In this document: one piece after another, positions 26,778 through 34,774 of the stretch
Position numbering within the stretch: the first letter of the stretch is position 1
Layout of the letters: every line of letters starts with the position of its first letter
Assembly (NCBI RefSeq): GCF_022664455.2
Contig: NZ_JAKRKC020000002.1
Coordinates: forward strand, 992,001 to 1,056,000
Length of the DNA: 64,000 nt
Reading direction: 5' to 3'
Source of the DNA: Actinomadura luzonensis
GTDB lineage: Bacteria > Actinomycetota > Actinomycetes > Streptosporangiales > Streptosporangiaceae
Program-made: the position numbers and the translations under genes
The notes under the pieces: model-generated
Database searches by the model: none
Told to the model about the DNA's origin: nothing
Seen by the model: the letters and a program-made list of their open reading frames with translations, nothing else

Positions 26778-27604
26778 GCCTTGACCGCACCTTCCATGAG
26801 TCCGCCCACGATCTGACGGCCGAATGCGATGAATACTGCGACTAGCGGGATGATGGACAGCGCCGTGCCCGCGAAGATCAACGTGTAGTTCGTGGAGAAC
26901 CGCGCGTTGAGCGAGGTGATCGCGATCTGCACGGTGGGGTTGTCCGGGGTGAGCACGATCAGCGGCCACATGAAGTCGTTCCACATGAGCATGAACGTGT
27001 TGATGCCGAGCACCGCCATGCCCGGCCGCACGGCCGGCAGCACGACGTTCCACCAGATGCGCAGCGTCGCCGCGCCGTCCACCCTGGCCGCCTCGACCAG
27101 CTCCATCGGCACGGCCTGGCGCGTGTACTGCGTCATGAGGAACACGCCGAACCCGTTGAGCAGGTACGGCAGGATGACCGCCTTGAGCGTGCCGGTCCAC
27201 TCCAGGCTCACCATGAGCCGGTAGAGCGGCACCACGCCCATCTGCTGCAGCGGCACGGCCATCGTCAGCAGCACCAGCACGAGCAGCACGTTGCGGCCCT
27301 TGAAGGTCAGGTTCGCGAACGAGAAGCCGGCGAGGGTGGAGATGATGACGACGGAGACCGTCACCGTGGCGGCGACGATGAACGAGTTCGTCAGGCCCAG
27401 CAGGAACTTGGCGTCCTCGTTGTTGAGCACCGCGATGATGTTGTCGCCCAGGTTGCCGCCCGGCAGGAACGGCGGGGGCACCGCCACCGCGTCGGCGTTC
27501 GTGCGCGAGGCGATGACCAGCATCCAGTACAGCGGGAACGCCGACAGGACGATGGCCAGCGCCAGCATGACCCTGGTGAAGACGGTCGGAGACCAGTTGG
27601 TCAT
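26774..27604 (-). CDS. cebG: Cellobiose ABC transporter permease CebG
   Basis: 276 residues with six membrane spans and the importer EAA loop ELVEAARVDGAATLRIWWNV near residue 180. Second membrane subunit of a CUT1-type sugar importer. ATG overlaps the cebF stop by 4 nt. No ATPase gene is present in the locus, as in Streptomyces where the shared ATPase MsiK energises CebEFG. Confidence 0.9.
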
Positions 27605-28557
27605 TTCGTGCCTCCGATCCTGCGCACGAACAGGAAGTTGATCGCGGCACCGATGAGGATGAGCAGGAACAGCAGCCAGGCGGCCGCGGCGGCGTAGCCG
27701 TAGTCGAACTCGCGGAAGCCCTGCTTGACGATGAACATGGCGACCGTCTGGAACTGGCCCTGCGAGCCGCCGTCGACGTTGCCGCCGTAGAAGGTGGTCG
27801 GCTCGGAGAACAGCGTCAGGCCGCCGATGGTGGAGTTCAGCACCACGAAGATGAGGGTCGGGCGCAGCATCGGCAGCGTGATCTGCCAGAACTGGCGGCG
27901 GCGCGAGGCGCCGTCGATCGCGGCGGCCTCGTACAGGTCGCGCGGGATCGTCTGCATGCCGGCCAGGAAGATGATCGCGTTGTAGCCGGTCCAGCGCCAG
28001 TCGACCATGGTGGCGATGGCCAGCCAGGACGGGACGCGCTCGGCCCGCCAGTTGACGGCGTCCACGCCGAACCAGCTCAGGATCCAGTTCACCAGGCCCC
28101 AGTCGCGGGCGAAGAGCTGGGTGAACACGACGGCGACCGCGACGACCGAGGTCACCAGCGGCAGCAGCACGCTCATGCGGATCGCGAGGCGGAACTTGAA
28201 GCGCTTGTTGAGCGCGTTGGCCAGGAACAGCGCGAACAGCATCTGCGGCACCGTGGCGATGAAGAACATGGCGACGGTGTTGACCACCGCGCGCCAGAAG
28301 TCCTCGTCGCCGAGCAGCGCGGTGTAGTTGCCCAGCCCGGTCCACTCGGTGGTGCCGGCCAGGTCGTAGTCGTAGAGCGAGTAGTAGAGCGTGAAGGCCA
28401 GCGGGAAGAGCCCGAAGGCGGCGAACAGCAGGAAGTACGGGGACACCAGGAAGTACGGCATCGCCTTGACGTCGAATCGCGAGCGCCAGCGGCGGCGGGC
28501 CGGGCGGGCACGGCGGCGGTGGCTCCGTGACCCGTCCCACGGGGTGTCGAGGCTCAT
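27601..28557 (-). CDS. cebF: Cellobiose ABC transporter permease CebF
   Basis: 318 residues: an Arg-rich cytoplasmic N-terminus, six membrane helices and the EAA loop DLYEAAAIDGASRRRQFW near residue 210. First membrane subunit of the importer. It is separated from cebE by 57 nt containing a perfect hairpin, and coupled to cebG by ATGA. Confidence 0.9.
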   Translation of the reverse strand: MSLDTPWDGSRSHRRRARPARRRWRSRFDVKAMPYFLVSPYFLLFAAFGLFPLAFTLYYSLYDYDLAGTTEWTGLGNYTALLGDEDFWRAVVNTVAMFFIATVPQMLFALFLANALNKRFKFRLAIRMSVLLPLVTSVVAVAVVFTQLFARDWGLVNWILSWFGVDAVNWRAERVPSWLAIATMVDWRWTGYNAIIFLAGMQTIPRDLYEAAAIDGASRRRQFWQITLPMLRPTLIFVVLNSTIGGLTLFSEPTTFYGGNVDGGSQGQFQTVAMFIVKQGFREFDYGYAAAAAWLLFLLILIGAAINFLFVRRIGGTK

Positions 28558-28580
28558 AACAGACCTTTCAGCGGCAACAT

Positions 28581-28607
28581 GCCCGGCCCGCTCGTGGCGG
28601 GCCGGGC
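28581..28607 (-). terminator. Intercistronic hairpin between cebE and cebF
   Basis: GCCCGGCCCGC (28581-28591) and GCGGGCCGGGC (28597-28607) form a perfect 11-bp stem with a 5-nt loop right after the cebE stop. Partial termination or 3'-end protection here would give more binding protein than permease. Confidence 0.7.
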
Positions 28608-28614
28608 GGGAGGA

Positions 28615-29955
28615 TCAGCCCGCGGCCTTGACCGCGTCGTCGACCAGCTGCTGCCAGGCCTTGTCGTAGGGGACGGAGCCGTCGTCCATGCCCTGGATGA
28701 CGGACTCGATGGCGTTCTTGACCTGGGCGTGCTTGACGCCGAGGAAGACCGGCTGGAGGGAGGCGGCGGACTTGGCGAAGATCTCACCGATGGGGGCGTC
28801 GTTGAAGAACTCGTTCTTCGCGCCCTGGACGGCCGGGTCCTGCTGGGCCTTGGTGTTGCTCGGCATGTTGCCGAAGTCGGTGAAGATGCTGGCCTCGGTC
28901 TGCGCCTGGGTCAGGTAGTCGGCCACCATGGCCGCTTCCTTCGGGTGCTTGGACTGCTTGGGCACGGCCAGCCAGGAGCCGCCCCAGTTGCCGCCGCCGC
29001 CGGGCACGGCCGCGACGTCCCACTTGCCCTTGCCGCCGTCGCCGGCGTTGCCGCTGACCACGCCGAGCATCCAGGACGGGCAGCCGACCGTGGCGAAGGC
29101 GCCCTTCTGGGTGCCCGCGGCCCACTCGTCGGTGAAGTTGCGCAGCTTGGCGGTCAGGCCCTGCTGGCTCATCTTCGAGGCGAAGTCGAAGGCGTTCTTG
29201 ACCGCCGGGTTCTTGTCGACGATCAGGTTGTTCTGCTGGTCGAAGTAGGTGACGTTGCCGTTCTTGGCGGCCTCCTGGTACAGGTACACCTGGTACAGGG
29301 TGTTGGTGCCGTCAGTCCACTTCGTGTCCTTGACCTTGCCCTGGAACTGCTGGCCGACCTTGATGAACTCGTCCCACGTCGGCCACAGGGCGCTGACCTT
29401 GTCGCGCTCGCTCGGCAGGCCGGCCTTCTTGAACAGGTCGGCGCGGTAGCACAGGCTCATGCCGCCGATGTCGGTGCCGAGACCGAACACCTTGCCGTCA
29501 GCGGTGACGCCGTTCTCCCACTTCCAGGCGGGGAAGTCGGCCTTGCGGGAGTCCAGGCCGTACTCCTTCAGGTCGGCCCACCACTCGGGGTGCGCCTTGG
29601 CCAGGCCCATGCCGCCCTCGTCGATGCCGACCACGTCGCCCGCGCCCGTGCCGGACGTGAGCCACTGAATCATCTGCGGCCAGTACTGCTGCTCGAACTG
29701 GTCCGTCAGGTGCTCTTCCTTGATCTGGATGTCCTTGTGCTCGGCGTTCCACTTCGTGATGGCGTTCTTGTAGCCGAAGTTGCTGCCGCCGCCGAACGTC
29801 TGCACGCGGATGGTGACCGGTTCGGCCGCCCCGGACGAGGCGGGAGCGCTGGACTGCGAAGTGCCGCCGCCGCCGGAGCTGCAGGACGCCACGGTCAGCG
29901 CCGCCGCGGCGAGCACCGAGGCCGCGGTCAGACCGCGCCGCTTGCTGATCATCAT
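28615..29955 (-). CDS. cebE: Cellobiose/cellotriose-binding lipoprotein CebE
   Basis: 446 residues. The N-terminus is a lipoprotein signal with lipobox VASC (Cys25), followed by a Ser/Gly-rich linker and a family 1 extracellular solute-binding fold (VTIRVQTFGGGSNF, WLTSGTGAGDVVGIDEGGM, LAVPKQSKHPKEAAMVADYL). It captures cello-oligosaccharides outside the membrane for CebFG. ATG start at 29955 has AAGGGG 6 nt upstream. Two CebR boxes lie 71 and 201 bp upstream. Confidence 0.92.
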   Translation of the reverse strand: MMISKRRGLTAASVLAAAALTVASCSSGGGGTSQSSAPASSGAAEPVTIRVQTFGGGSNFGYKNAITKWNAEHKDIQIKEEHLTDQFEQQYWPQMIQWLTSGTGAGDVVGIDEGGMGLAKAHPEWWADLKEYGLDSRKADFPAWKWENGVTADGKVFGLGTDIGGMSLCYRADLFKKAGLPSERDKVSALWPTWDEFIKVGQQFQGKVKDTKWTDGTNTLYQVYLYQEAAKNGNVTYFDQQNNLIVDKNPAVKNAFDFASKMSQQGLTAKLRNFTDEWAAGTQKGAFATVGCPSWMLGVVSGNAGDGGKGKWDVAAVPGGGGNWGGSWLAVPKQSKHPKEAAMVADYLTQAQTEASIFTDFGNMPSNTKAQQDPAVQGAKNEFFNDAPIGEIFAKSAASLQPVFLGVKHAQVKNAIESVIQGMDDGSVPYDKAWQQLVDDAVKAAG

Positions 29956-30025
29956 GGTGGACCCCTTCTCGGGTGAATGTTGGGGGAGTGCACCGCGGCA
30001 CGCGCTCCGCCGCGGTGGGAGTCTT

Positions 30026-30039
30026 TGGGAGCGCTCCCA
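30026..30039. promoter_or_regulatory. CebR operator 1
   Basis: TGGGAGCGCTCCCA, a perfect palindrome identical to the known Streptomyces CebR site. The cebE start point expected from the adjacent promoter falls inside it, so binding would block initiation. Confidence 0.92.
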
Positions 30040-30042
30040 CAA

Positions 30043-30071
30043 AGGGTGCACTTGCCGTCGTTGCCCGTCAA
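30043..30071 (-). promoter_or_regulatory. Candidate cebE promoter
   Basis: Read on the minus strand: TTGACG (30066-30071), 17 bp, CACCCT (30043-30048). The start would be near 30036, within CebR operator 1. Confidence 0.45.
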
Positions 30072-30155
30072 TCCACCGAAACGCAACCGTTACCTCTGGG
30101 GCGGTTTGTGACGGTGAAACGGGATTCGAGGGCGATAAGCACGCAAAAGGCGGAT

Positions 30156-30169
30156 TGGGAGCGCTCCCA
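30156..30169. promoter_or_regulatory. CebR operator 2
   Basis: Second perfect TGGGAGCGCTCCCA, centred 130 bp upstream of the first; a spacing suited to looping or to a second promoter. Confidence 0.9.
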
Positions 30170-30410
30170 TCACAACAGACACGTTTCGTGTCGGATGAAG
30201 GGCATGTCGCCCGTACGCAGGGCACTTGCTGCCCGTCACCCCGCCAGTCATCCACGTCGGACGGGCGGTTCCAACCGGGTCGCAACGAAGATCCAAGTCA
30301 CTTGCAGCCGGCCGGTGGTGGAATCGCTGGCGGTTGCGGCGAAGGCGGCGCGGTCGGCTCGGGGTCCTCGGAGCGACGGCCGCGCCGGGGCCGCGTGAAA
30401 CCGCTCACAC

Positions 30411-30450
30411 GGGAACGCCCGGCCGTCCGGACCTCGCGCCGGGCGTTCCC
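30411..30450. terminator. Terminator after the GNAT gene
   Basis: GGGAACGCCCGGC (30411-30423) pairs perfectly with GCCGGGCGTTCCC (30438-30450), a 13-bp stem just beyond the GNAT stop at 30460. It insulates the ceb locus from the dormancy-type genes. Confidence 0.75.
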
Positions 30451-30459
30451 CGAGGGGCG

Positions 30460-31158
30460 TCAGGACCGTCCACGCTCCTGTGGCGCGTCGCCGGAGGAGT
30501 GTCGAAGGTGCCGGTGGTCGCGGTCGAGCGCGATCGCCACCTCCGCGAGGCCCTGCCTGATCTGCGCCCGGCCGCCCGCGGCGCCGTCACCGCTCCCGTC
30601 GCCGGTCTCGTCGCCGGTCTCGTCGCCGGTCTCGTCGCCGGTCCCGTCGCCGGTCTCGCTGCCGGCCACCAGCGCCGCCACCGGCAGGTTGTCGGCCAGG
30701 TAGAGCGCGGTGAACGTGTCGTAGCCGCGGTCCAGCGCCGCCGTGGCCAGCAGCTCCACCAGGGCCGTCGCCAGGCCCGCCCGCCGCCACAGCGGATCCA
30801 CGGCCACCGCCACCTCCGCCGTGCGGCCCGCCACCGGTTCGTAGCGCGCGATGGCCACGCCCCCGCCGGTCGCCGGGTCGAAGCCGACCAGCGCCAGCCG
30901 CCGGACGTAGTCCACCTCCGTCAGGTGCCGCAGCAGCCGCTCGGTCAGGGGCGGCGGGGAGCCCAGGAAGCGGCTGCGCAGCGTCTCGCCGTCCGCCTGC
31001 CGGATGGCCGTGGCCAGCGCGGGGGCGTCGCCCGGCACGATGGGCCGGACGAACACCGCCCTGCCGTCCGCCAGCGTGACCGTCCGCTCCAGAGCGCGCG
31101 GGTAACCGGGCGGACGGGTGCCGAGGGCAGCGTTCGGGGAACGATCCGTGGTTCTCAT
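30460..31158 (-). CDS. GNAT-family N-acetyltransferase
   Basis: 232 residues with an acetyl-CoA-binding GNAT fold: VFVRPIVPGDAPALATAIRQ at the start and VAVDPLWRRAGLATALVELL as motif A (the R/QxxGxG/A-type pyrophosphate loop). The C-terminal third is interrupted by an acidic (GDET)n-type repeat and resembles no known domain. Proteins of this type occur in dormancy islands beside universal stress proteins. ATG has GGAGG 6 nt upstream; two DosR-like boxes lie 74-125 bp upstream, shared with the divergent hydrolase. Confidence 0.8.
   Translation of the reverse strand: MRTTDRSPNAALGTRPPGYPRALERTVTLADGRAVFVRPIVPGDAPALATAIRQADGETLRSRFLGSPPPLTERLLRHLTEVDYVRRLALVGFDPATGGGVAIARYEPVAGRTAEVAVAVDPLWRRAGLATALVELLATAALDRGYDTFTALYLADNLPVAALVAGSETGDGTGDETGDETGDETGDGSGDGAAGGRAQIRQGLAEVAIALDRDHRHLRHSSGDAPQERGRS
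30598..30660. repeat. 12-bp tandem repeats in the GNAT gene
   Basis: About five imperfect copies of a 12-bp GTCGCCGGTCTC-type unit encode repeated Gly-Asp-Glu-Thr in the protein. In-frame minisatellite, probably variable in length among strains. Confidence 0.8.
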
Positions 31159-31231
31159 GGCGCACCTCCCTCACCGCCACTGTCCCGGGAGGCGGGACGC
31201 GGCGGGCAGGGACGTACGGGCCAGGACCGCA

Positions 31232-31245
31232 GGGACCTTCGCCCT
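31232..31245 (+). promoter_or_regulatory. DosR/DevR-like box
   Basis: GGGACCTTCGCCCT, 8 of 10 matches to GGGAC-N4-GTCCC, in the divergent region between the GNAT and MBL-fold genes. Confidence 0.5.
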
Positions 31246-31268
31246 CTCGTCGGGGCCGCCGCCGGATC

Positions 31269-31282
31269 GGGACCAACGGCCC
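31269..31282 (+). promoter_or_regulatory. DosR/DevR-like box
   Basis: GGGACCAACGGCCC, 9 of 10 matches, 37 bp from the previous box and 67 bp before the MBL-fold start codon. Confidence 0.6.
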
Positions 31283-31335
31283 TTCCCGTCGCCCGCTCCC
31301 GCGCCGATGGTGGGAGCACAGGAAGGGGGTGCGCG

Positions 31336-32247
31336 ATGGCGGCAGCGTGTCCGCGCCCGGTGGAGATCGCCCCGGGCGTGCACCGGCTGGAGACCGGCCG
31401 GGGGCTCATGGAGGCGAACGTCTACCTCGTCCACTCCTCCGCCGGCGGCCTCGTCGTGGTCGACACGGCGTGGGCGGGCCGCGCGCCCGCCGTCCGCCGC
31501 GCCGCCGAGGCGGTCGCCCGGGGCCGGACGGAGGCCGTCCTGCTGACGCACGTCCACCCGGACCACTCGGGGGCGGCGGCGGCGCTGGCCCGGGCCTGGC
31601 GCGTGCCGGTGTACCTGCATCCGGAGGAGCTGCGCTTCGCGCCCGGCCGGTACCTGCCCGAGTTCGCGCACCCGCTGGACCGGCGCGTCGTCGCGCCCCT
31701 GATGCGGCTCGTGCCGGGCCGGCTGCGGGAGGCGGCCCGGGTCGAGGGCAGCCTGGAAGGGCTCGCCGTCGCGTACGAGCCGGGGCGGGGCGTGCCGTTC
31801 CTGCCCGGCTGGCGCTGCGTGCCGACGCCCGGCCACACGCCCGGCCACGTGGCGTTCTTCCGTCCTGAGGACGGGCTGCTGATCAGCGGCGACGCCGTCG
31901 TCACGGTCGAGCTGAACGCGCCGCTCCGCTTCCTGCGCGAGACCCGCGAGCTGTCCGGGCCGCCGCGCTGGACCACCTGGGACTGGGCGCGGGCGGCGGC
32001 CTCGGTCCGGGCGCTGGCGGCGCTACCGGTGCGGACGCTCGCCCCCGGCCACGGCCGCCCGCTCGCCCTCGACGGGGCCGCCCGCCTGCTCGCGCTCGCC
32101 GACCGGATGGAACGCGGCCGCCGGGCCCGCGTCCGGGCCGCTCACGACACCGGCTCCGGGCACAGGGTGACGGTGTGGCCGGTGGCGGCCAGCAGCTCCT
32201 CGGCGGAGGCGAGCAGGCCCATCAGCTCGGGCCGGGTCAGCGAGTAG
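31336..32247 (+). CDS. Metallo-beta-lactamase-fold hydrolase
   Basis: 303 residues. The zinc site reads LTHVHPDHSG (HxHxDH), GHTPGH and ISGDAVV, with APGHGRP near the end, as in glyoxalase II-like hydrolases. The natural domain ends near residue 275; the rest is encoded opposite the ArsR gene, which it overlaps by 106 nt, and is probably a run-on tail. GGAAGGGGG precedes the ATG. Likely a thioester or lactone hydrolase of the dormancy-type group. Confidence 0.82.
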   Translation: MAAACPRPVEIAPGVHRLETGRGLMEANVYLVHSSAGGLVVVDTAWAGRAPAVRRAAEAVARGRTEAVLLTHVHPDHSGAAAALARAWRVPVYLHPEELRFAPGRYLPEFAHPLDRRVVAPLMRLVPGRLREAARVEGSLEGLAVAYEPGRGVPFLPGWRCVPTPGHTPGHVAFFRPEDGLLISGDAVVTVELNAPLRFLRETRELSGPPRWTTWDWARAAASVRALAALPVRTLAPGHGRPLALDGAARLLALADRMERGRRARVRAAHDTGSGHRVTVWPVAASSSSAEASRPISSGRVSE

Positions 32248-32517
32248 AACGACTGCCGCCCTTCGGCCCGGTAGCCGACCAGGCCGCAGCCCCGCAGGCA
32301 GGCCAGGTGCTTGGAGACCGTGGACTGGGGCAGGCCGAGCCGGGCGGTCAGGTCGACGACGCGGGCCTCGCCCCGCGCCAGGGTCTGCAGGATGCGCAGG
32401 CGGGTCTCGTCGGACAACGAGTGGAAGAGCGCGGCGGCGGGCGACAGACCGGGCGCGGCGCGGGCGCCGGGACACCGGCCGCCGCCGGGATCGGCCGTCC
32501 GGTTCACGGCCGGCTCG
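32142..32517 (-). CDS. ArsR-family winged-helix regulator
   Basis: 124 residues: SPAALFHSLSDETRLRILQT-type helix (with an extra Ala), helix-turn-helix LGLPQSTVSKHLACLRGCG and wing RAEGRQSFYSLTRPEL. Cysteines in LACLRGCG and near the C-terminus (TLCPEP) and N-terminus (GRCPG) could bind metal or sense redox, but the pattern is not a standard ArsR site. GTG start at 32517 overlaps the small V-ATPase-F-like gene by 14 nt. Its 3' part is antisense to the hydrolase gene. Confidence 0.8.
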
Positions 32518-32728
32518 TCCGCTCCGCCATCACCACGGTCAGCGGGTTGCGCACCGGGCCGAGGGCGCGGGCCGCCATGGGCGTCAGGATCACCACCAGG
32601 ACCTCCGAGGGCAGCGTCGCCCACGCTAGCCGCACCGCCTCCGGCGTGTCGGCGGGCACCACGACCGCCCCCGCCAGCCCGAAGTCCAGCACCCTGGCCG
32701 ACTCACCGAGCACCGCGATCCGACCCAT
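32504..32728 (-). CDS. Small V-type ATPase subunit F-like protein
   Basis: 74 residues: MGRIAVLGESARVLDFGLAG then VVVPADTPEAVRLAW and VLVVILTPMAARAL. The Rossmann-like beta-alpha pattern and the IGExxxxxGFxLAG-like start resemble V/A-type ATPase subunit F. No other V-ATPase genes are near, so an orphan or a repurposed fold is likely, possibly as a partner of the coupled ArsR regulator. ATG chosen because GGGAGG lies 5 nt upstream. Confidence 0.6.
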   Translation of the reverse strand: MGRIAVLGESARVLDFGLAGAVVVPADTPEAVRLAWATLPSEVLVVILTPMAARALGPVRNPLTVVMAERTSRP

Positions 32729-32858
32729 CACGCCCTCCCGACGAGGAAGCCCCCGACCACCGGCCCGCCCCCGGCGGCGCCGCCGCCGAGGGACAGAGGT
32801 TGCCTACATGGGACCCCGCCGACCGCCGCCGGGACAGTGCCGAAGGGCCCTGGCGGAT

Positions 32859-32872
32859 GGGGCCATCGTCCT
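32859..32872 (-). promoter_or_regulatory. DosR/DevR-like box
   Basis: Minus strand AGGACGATGGCCCC, 8 of 10 matches, 70 bp before the Hsp20 start; a weaker copy (GGGCCCTTCGGCAC on the minus strand) lies at 32837-32850. Confidence 0.4.
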
Positions 32873-32941
32873 CTTGGGCGGCCGGATCGCGGTGTGTGTG
32901 CTGGAGGTGAGGGTTCAGCGTCGAAGCGGGAGGAGGCCGCG

Positions 32942-33358
32942 ATGAACCTGCCTGAGCGGAGGGACATGATGAGGTTCCCCTTCCCTGAGCTGTTCGAATG
33001 GCTGGAGCACCCGATGTTCGGGTTCCGGCCGTTCGGTCAGGTCGTGCGGATCGAGGACTACGTCGCCGACGGGCGCTACTTCGTACGGGCCGAGATGCCC
33101 GGGATCGACCCCGACAAGGACGTGGAGATCACCGTCCACGACGGGGTGCTGCACATCCGGGCCGAGAAGACGCACAAGGCCGCCGAGCCGCGTCGCTCGG
33201 AGTTCTCCTACGGCTCGCTCTACCGGGCGGTCACCCTGCCCGCCGGGGCCAAGGAGGACGACGTCAAGGCCACCTACAAGGGCGGGATCCTGGAGGTCAG
33301 CGTCGGGCTGGCCGAGAGCAGGAAGGCCGAGGGCCGGCGGATCGCCGTCGAGCACTGA
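32942..33358 (+). CDS. Hsp20/alpha-crystallin small heat-shock protein
   Basis: 138 residues. The alpha-crystallin domain covers about 35-130: VRIEDYVADGRYFVRAEMPG, the VEITVHDGVLHIRAEK strand pair and the hallmark AxYxxGxL as ATYKGGILEVSV. ATP-independent holdase that stops aggregation; hspX, a homologue, is a leading DosR-regulated gene in mycobacteria. GGAGG lies 8 nt before the ATG. Followed at 106 nt by a universal stress gene, perhaps co-transcribed. Confidence 0.93.
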   Translation: MNLPERRDMMRFPFPELFEWLEHPMFGFRPFGQVVRIEDYVADGRYFVRAEMPGIDPDKDVEITVHDGVLHIRAEKTHKAAEPRRSEFSYGSLYRAVTLPAGAKEDDVKATYKGGILEVSVGLAESRKAEGRRIAVEH

Positions 33359-33464
33359 GGCCGTACGGGAGCGCGGGCGGGGACCGGGACGAGCCCCTGC
33401 CCGCGCTCGCGTCGCCGGGGGCCGGGAAGCGGCCGCGCGGCGGTTCGTGGAGAGGAGGCCGGCG

Positions 33465-34580
33465 ATGAGGATTCCGACGAGAGACCCGGCGGTCCGCCGA
33501 CGGGTCGTGGCCGGCGTGGACGGCTCGGACGCGGCGAACCTGGCGCTGGACTGGGCGGCCGACGACGCCGCCAGGCGCGGGCTCGGTCTGCGGGTCGTGC
33601 ACGTACGTGAGCCGTGGGCGGCCGAGCACCCCGTGACCGCCGCCTGGGCCCACCAGACGAGGACCGCCCAGGGCGAGGCGCTGCTGCACGCGGCCGTGGA
33701 GCGGGCCAGGGCACGCGTCCCCGGGCTGGAGCCGGAGAGCGTGCTGATCACCGGCGCGGTCCTCGAACGCCTGCGCACCGAGGCGGACACCGCCGACACC
33801 CTGGTGCTGGGCAGCTACGGGCTGGGCGGCCTGGCCGGGCTCGTGACGGGCTCGGCCGGCAACGCGCTGGCGGGCCACGTGCCCTGCCCGGTGGTGATCG
33901 TCAGGCAGCCGGACGGCTCGGCCGGCGACAAGGTCGTCGTGACCGGTGACAGGATCGTCGCGGGCCGGGGCGGCATGGCCGGAGGCGAGGTCGTCGCGGG
34001 CCGGGGCGGCGCGGCCGGTGGCGAGGTCGTCGCGGGCCGGGGCGGCATGGCCGGAGGCGAGGTGACCGGGGCCCGGGGCGGCATGGCCGGAGGCGAGGTC
34101 GTCGCGGGCTACGACGGGTCGGCCGACGCCGAGGCGGCGCTCGCCTACGCCGTGACGCAGGCCCGGGCGCGCGGTGTCCGGGTGCGCGCGGTCCACGCGG
34201 AGCAGGCGCTCGCGCTCGTCACGCCCTCGCTCGGCCGCCGGCCCGCGCCGCACCGCACGCTGTCGGCCACCCTGGAGGACCTGCTCGCGCCGTGGCGGGC
34301 CCGGCACCCCGACGTCGAGATCGTCGAGTCGCTGGTCGCCGGGCCGCCCGTGCAGGCCCTCGCCCGCGCCTCGCGCGGGGCCGCGCTGCTCGTGGTCGGC
34401 TGCCGCGGCCTCGGCGGGCTGTCGTCGGCGCTGCGCGGCTCGGTCAGCACGGGCCTGCTGCACCGGGCGCGCTGCCCGCTCGCCGTGGTCCGGGCGCCCC
34501 GTGCGGAGGATCAGGCGGAGGGCCGGGCGGAGGGCCGGGCGGAGGGCCGGGCGGCCTCGTCCGGAGGAGGCCGGCCATGA
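33465..34580 (+). CDS. Tandem universal stress protein with repeat insertion
   Basis: 371 residues: USP domain 1 (about 13-148; VVAGVDGSDAANLALDWAA and GSAGNALAGHVPCPVVIV), then four 12-residue VVAGRGGMAGGE-type repeats (164-211), then USP domain 2 (212-347; VVAGYDGSADAEAALAYAV, GSVSTGLLHRARCPLAVV). ATP-binding GxxG(S/T) motifs are partly altered (GSYGLGGLAG, GCRGLGGLSS). The C-terminus carries (AEGR)n repeats. GAGGAGG precedes the ATG; the last 4 nt overlap the next gene. Confidence 0.88.
   Translation: MRIPTRDPAVRRRVVAGVDGSDAANLALDWAADDAARRGLGLRVVHVREPWAAEHPVTAAWAHQTRTAQGEALLHAAVERARARVPGLEPESVLITGAVLERLRTEADTADTLVLGSYGLGGLAGLVTGSAGNALAGHVPCPVVIVRQPDGSAGDKVVVTGDRIVAGRGGMAGGEVVAGRGGAAGGEVVAGRGGMAGGEVTGARGGMAGGEVVAGYDGSADAEAALAYAVTQARARGVRVRAVHAEQALALVTPSLGRRPAPHRTLSATLEDLLAPWRARHPDVEIVESLVAGPPVQALARASRGAALLVVGCRGLGGLSSALRGSVSTGLLHRARCPLAVVRAPRAEDQAEGRAEGRAEGRAASSGGGRP
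33954..34097 (+). repeat. Four 36-bp repeats copied from the second USP domain
   Basis: Four 36-bp units each encode a version of VVAGRGGMAGGE. The next segment, VVAGYDGSADAE, is the real first strand of USP domain 2 and has the same length and frame, so the array looks like degenerate duplications of that strand. Confidence 0.85.
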
Positions 34581-34774
34581 ACCGCCTCGACATCCCGGTC
34601 GCGGCGCTCGCGCCGCTGGTCGTCGTCCTCGGGCTGTTCCTCGCCTACTGCCTGGTGGACCTGGCCCGGTCCCGGGTGCGTTACCTGCCCAAGTGGGCGT
34701 GGGCGCTGATCTGCGTCGCGTCCGTGCCGCTCGGCGGGATCGTCTACCTCCTCGTCGGGAGGGAGCCCCGGTGA
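34577..34774 (+). CDS. Small PLDc_N-type membrane protein
   Basis: 65 residues, two membrane helices (about 8-28 and 41-60) joined by SRVRYLPKWAWALICV; the LPKWxWALI-xxVPLGGIxYLLVG pattern matches the phospholipase D N-terminal (PLDc_N) domain found alone or in front of transporters. Coupled by 4-nt overlaps to the USP gene before and the ABC ATPase after it, so it may assist the transporter. Confidence 0.8.
   Translation: MNRLDIPVAALAPLVVVLGLFLAYCLVDLARSRVRYLPKWAWALICVASVPLGGIVYLLVGREPR

Larger units (their letters stand above)
29956..30459. other. Intergenic region upstream of cebE
   Basis: About 500 bp without a gene. It holds two CebR boxes, a TTGACG-containing promoter read toward cebE and, at its right end, the terminator of the GNAT gene. 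Nothing recognisable was found in 30170-30410. Confidence 0.7.

Noticed and set aside
33369..33400. DosR-like box before the USP gene at 33465
   Set aside because: GGGAC is present twice but no matching GNCCC arm at 4-bp spacing; the gene may depend on the Hsp20 promoter.
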